NCBI GenBank assembly: GCA_030549905.1 | Contig: JAUQQK010000002.1 | Span: 1 to 64,000 of the forward strand | Source: Aquificota bacterium | GTDB taxonomy: Bacteria; Aquificota; Aquificia; Aquificales; Aquificaceae | Length of the DNA stretch: 64,000 nucleotides | Direction: 5' to 3' | In this document: positions 62,994 through 64,000 of the stretch, piece by piece | How the letters are laid out: every line of letters starts with the position of its first letter | How positions within the stretch are numbered: position 1 is the stretch's first letter | Notes under the pieces: generated by a model | The model's input: only the letters and a program-made list of their open reading frames with translations | The model's database searches: none | What the model was told of the DNA's origin: nothing | Program-made: the position numbers and the translations under genes

Positions 62994-64000
62994 GGGTTCT
63001 ACTCTTATGTCATCGTTTTAATTCCCTTTCTCAAAGATTTTACTGCGAGCTGTCAGAAGCAGGCTACGAAGTTTCTGTAGAACTTGACGTCCATCCAGAG
63101 CTTATGATAGAGGCGGTGGAGCTGTATAAACCTCATGTGGTTATTGCTCCTTTTTTAAAGAGGAAAATTCCAAAAGAAGTATAAAGAAGTATATGAAAGG
63201 GTACCCACCTTTGTGGTTCATCCGGGACCACCGGGCGACAGGGGACCAAACGCTTTAGACTGGGCTATTCTTGAAGACCATAAAGAATGGGGTGTATGCA
63301 TACTGGAGGCAGTAGAAGACTATGATGCTGGTAATGTCTGGGCGTATAGAACCTTTCCTATGAGGAAGGCAAGAAAATCAAGCATATACAGAGGAGAGAT
63401 AACGGAGGGTGCTGTTCAGTGTCTGTGGGAGCTTATGGAAAAGCTCACCAGCGAAGGTAAAGGAACACCTCAGGAAAAAGGCTATTTTAAGCCAAAGGTA
63501 GAAGAGAATTTGAGAAGAATAGATTGGTATAAAGACAGAACGTGTGCTATTTTAAAAAAAGTTTATGCTTCCGACAGCCAACCGGGTGCTTTAGTTTTCA
63601 TCGAAGGTGAAGAATATTACCTTTTTAACGTTTTCCCCGAGGAATGCTTAAAGGGTAAGCCTGGACAAATAATAGCAAAAAGAAACGAAGCCATATGTAT
63701 AGGCACGTTGGACGGAGCTGTTTGGATAACGCACTTAAGAAGGAAAGATAAACATGCCATTAAACTGCCTGCGGTCCGAGTCCTGCCCCAAAAGTTATCA
63801 GAAAATCTAAAAGAAGAAGAGTTAAAACCATGGGAGAGTGTAGATTTTCAAACCTACAAGGAAATTTCCTATTATGAAGAAAGGGATGTAGGCTTTTTAG
63901 AATTTAACTTTTACAACGGTGCTATGTCCTCAGAACAATGTCAAAGGTTGCTTGAGGCTGTAAGGTATGCAAAGAAAAGACCTATAAAAGCCCTTATACT
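62990..64000 (+). pseudogene. hoxX: HoxX/HypX, CO-supplying maturation factor; frameshifted and cut by the window end
   Basis: HoxX makes the active-site CO from formyl-tetrahydrofolate when O2 is present. The frame opens at 62990 (MRVLLLCHRFNSLSQRFYCE) and stops at 63184 after FLKRKIPKEV. The homologous sequence resumes in the +1 frame as VPTFVVHPGPPGDRGPNALD, DYDAGNVWAYRTFPMRKA and SSIYRGEITEGAV, typical of the formyltransferase-like domain, and stays open to the window edge. A perfect 10-bp tandem duplication at the break causes the shift; removing one copy restores IPKEVYERVPT. The C-terminal hydratase-like domain lies outside. Confidence 0.9.
63174..63193 (+). repeat. 10-bp tandem duplication inside hoxX
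   Basis: AAGAAGTATA occurs twice head to tail (63174-63183 and 63184-63193). Ten bases shift the frame by one and create the TAA stop at 63182-63184. It looks like replication slippage and is in principle reversible. Confidence 0.95.

Overview
The window reads as chromosomal DNA of a hydrogen-oxidising, thermophilic, flagellated Gram-negative bacterium of the Aquificales (Hydrogenobacter / Thermocrinis / Aquifex type). The evidence is a leucyl-tRNA synthetase alpha subunit that stops before the KMSKS region (the split LeuRS of this lineage), an oxygen-tolerant-type membrane NiFe hydrogenase, a second NiFe hydrogenase inside a hyp operon, hoxX, a KaiC-like ATPase next to ahcY, densely overlapping genes, and many genes with a -10 hexamer only 6-11 nt before the start codon. 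No rRNA, CRISPR array or prophage is visible.

Layout. 1-1.3 kb: the left part of an IS607-type element (serine recombinase plus 5' part of tnpB). 1.3-11.2 kb: housekeeping genes (bifunctional nuclease-like protein, moaC with a structured leader, dprA, tRNA-Ala, a PriA without helicase motifs, queD, a tusA-dsrEFH sulfur-relay cluster, pilB, panB, Nudix). 11.2-15.7 kb: a compact group made of a coiled-coil porin, a diheme cytochrome c, an FMN-binding-domain protein and an internally duplicated membrane protein, which I read as a possible undescribed cell-envelope electron-transfer module. 15.7-31.4 kb: leuS alpha, dapB, archease, a UbiA prenyltransferase, yebC, acpP-fabF-rnc, gyrA, a prenyl synthase, mlaE, aroC, rpmB, ahcY and the KaiC-like ATPase. 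31.4-39.1 kb: an accessory patch with an Rpn nuclease between 19-bp direct repeats, miaB, a HEPN/MNT toxin-antitoxin pair, a porin, comEC, a methyltransferase, a heptad-repeat nuclease-like protein and a frameshifted nucleotidyltransferase. 39.1-47.6 kb: pgeF, proC and flhA-flhF-flhG, divergent from a roadblock / MglA GTPase / unknown / c-heme-HAMP sensor cluster. 47.6-50 kb: proS and an MgtC-family protein.

50-64 kb is a hydrogenase island. hypB, a group 2-type hydrogenase (small and large subunits), hypE, hypA and hypF run rightward. They converge on a leftward hupSLCDGH operon encoding the membrane-bound uptake hydrogenase and its maturation factors. From the hupS promoter region, hypC-hypD-hoxX run divergently to the window end. 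All three hydrogenase promoters carry the same inverted repeat TGAAT-N4-ATTCA at the predicted transcription start, so one regulator probably co-controls structural and maturation genes. hoxX is interrupted by a perfect 10-bp tandem duplication that shifts its frame.

Functional picture: periplasmic H2 oxidation feeds quinone through the cytochrome b subunit. The second hydrogenase lacks a signal peptide and a cleavable C-terminus. HypA-F and HoxX build the NiFe(CN)2CO site. UbiA, prenyl synthase and UbiE/MenG-like genes would serve quinone synthesis, while comEC, dprA and pilB suggest natural competence.
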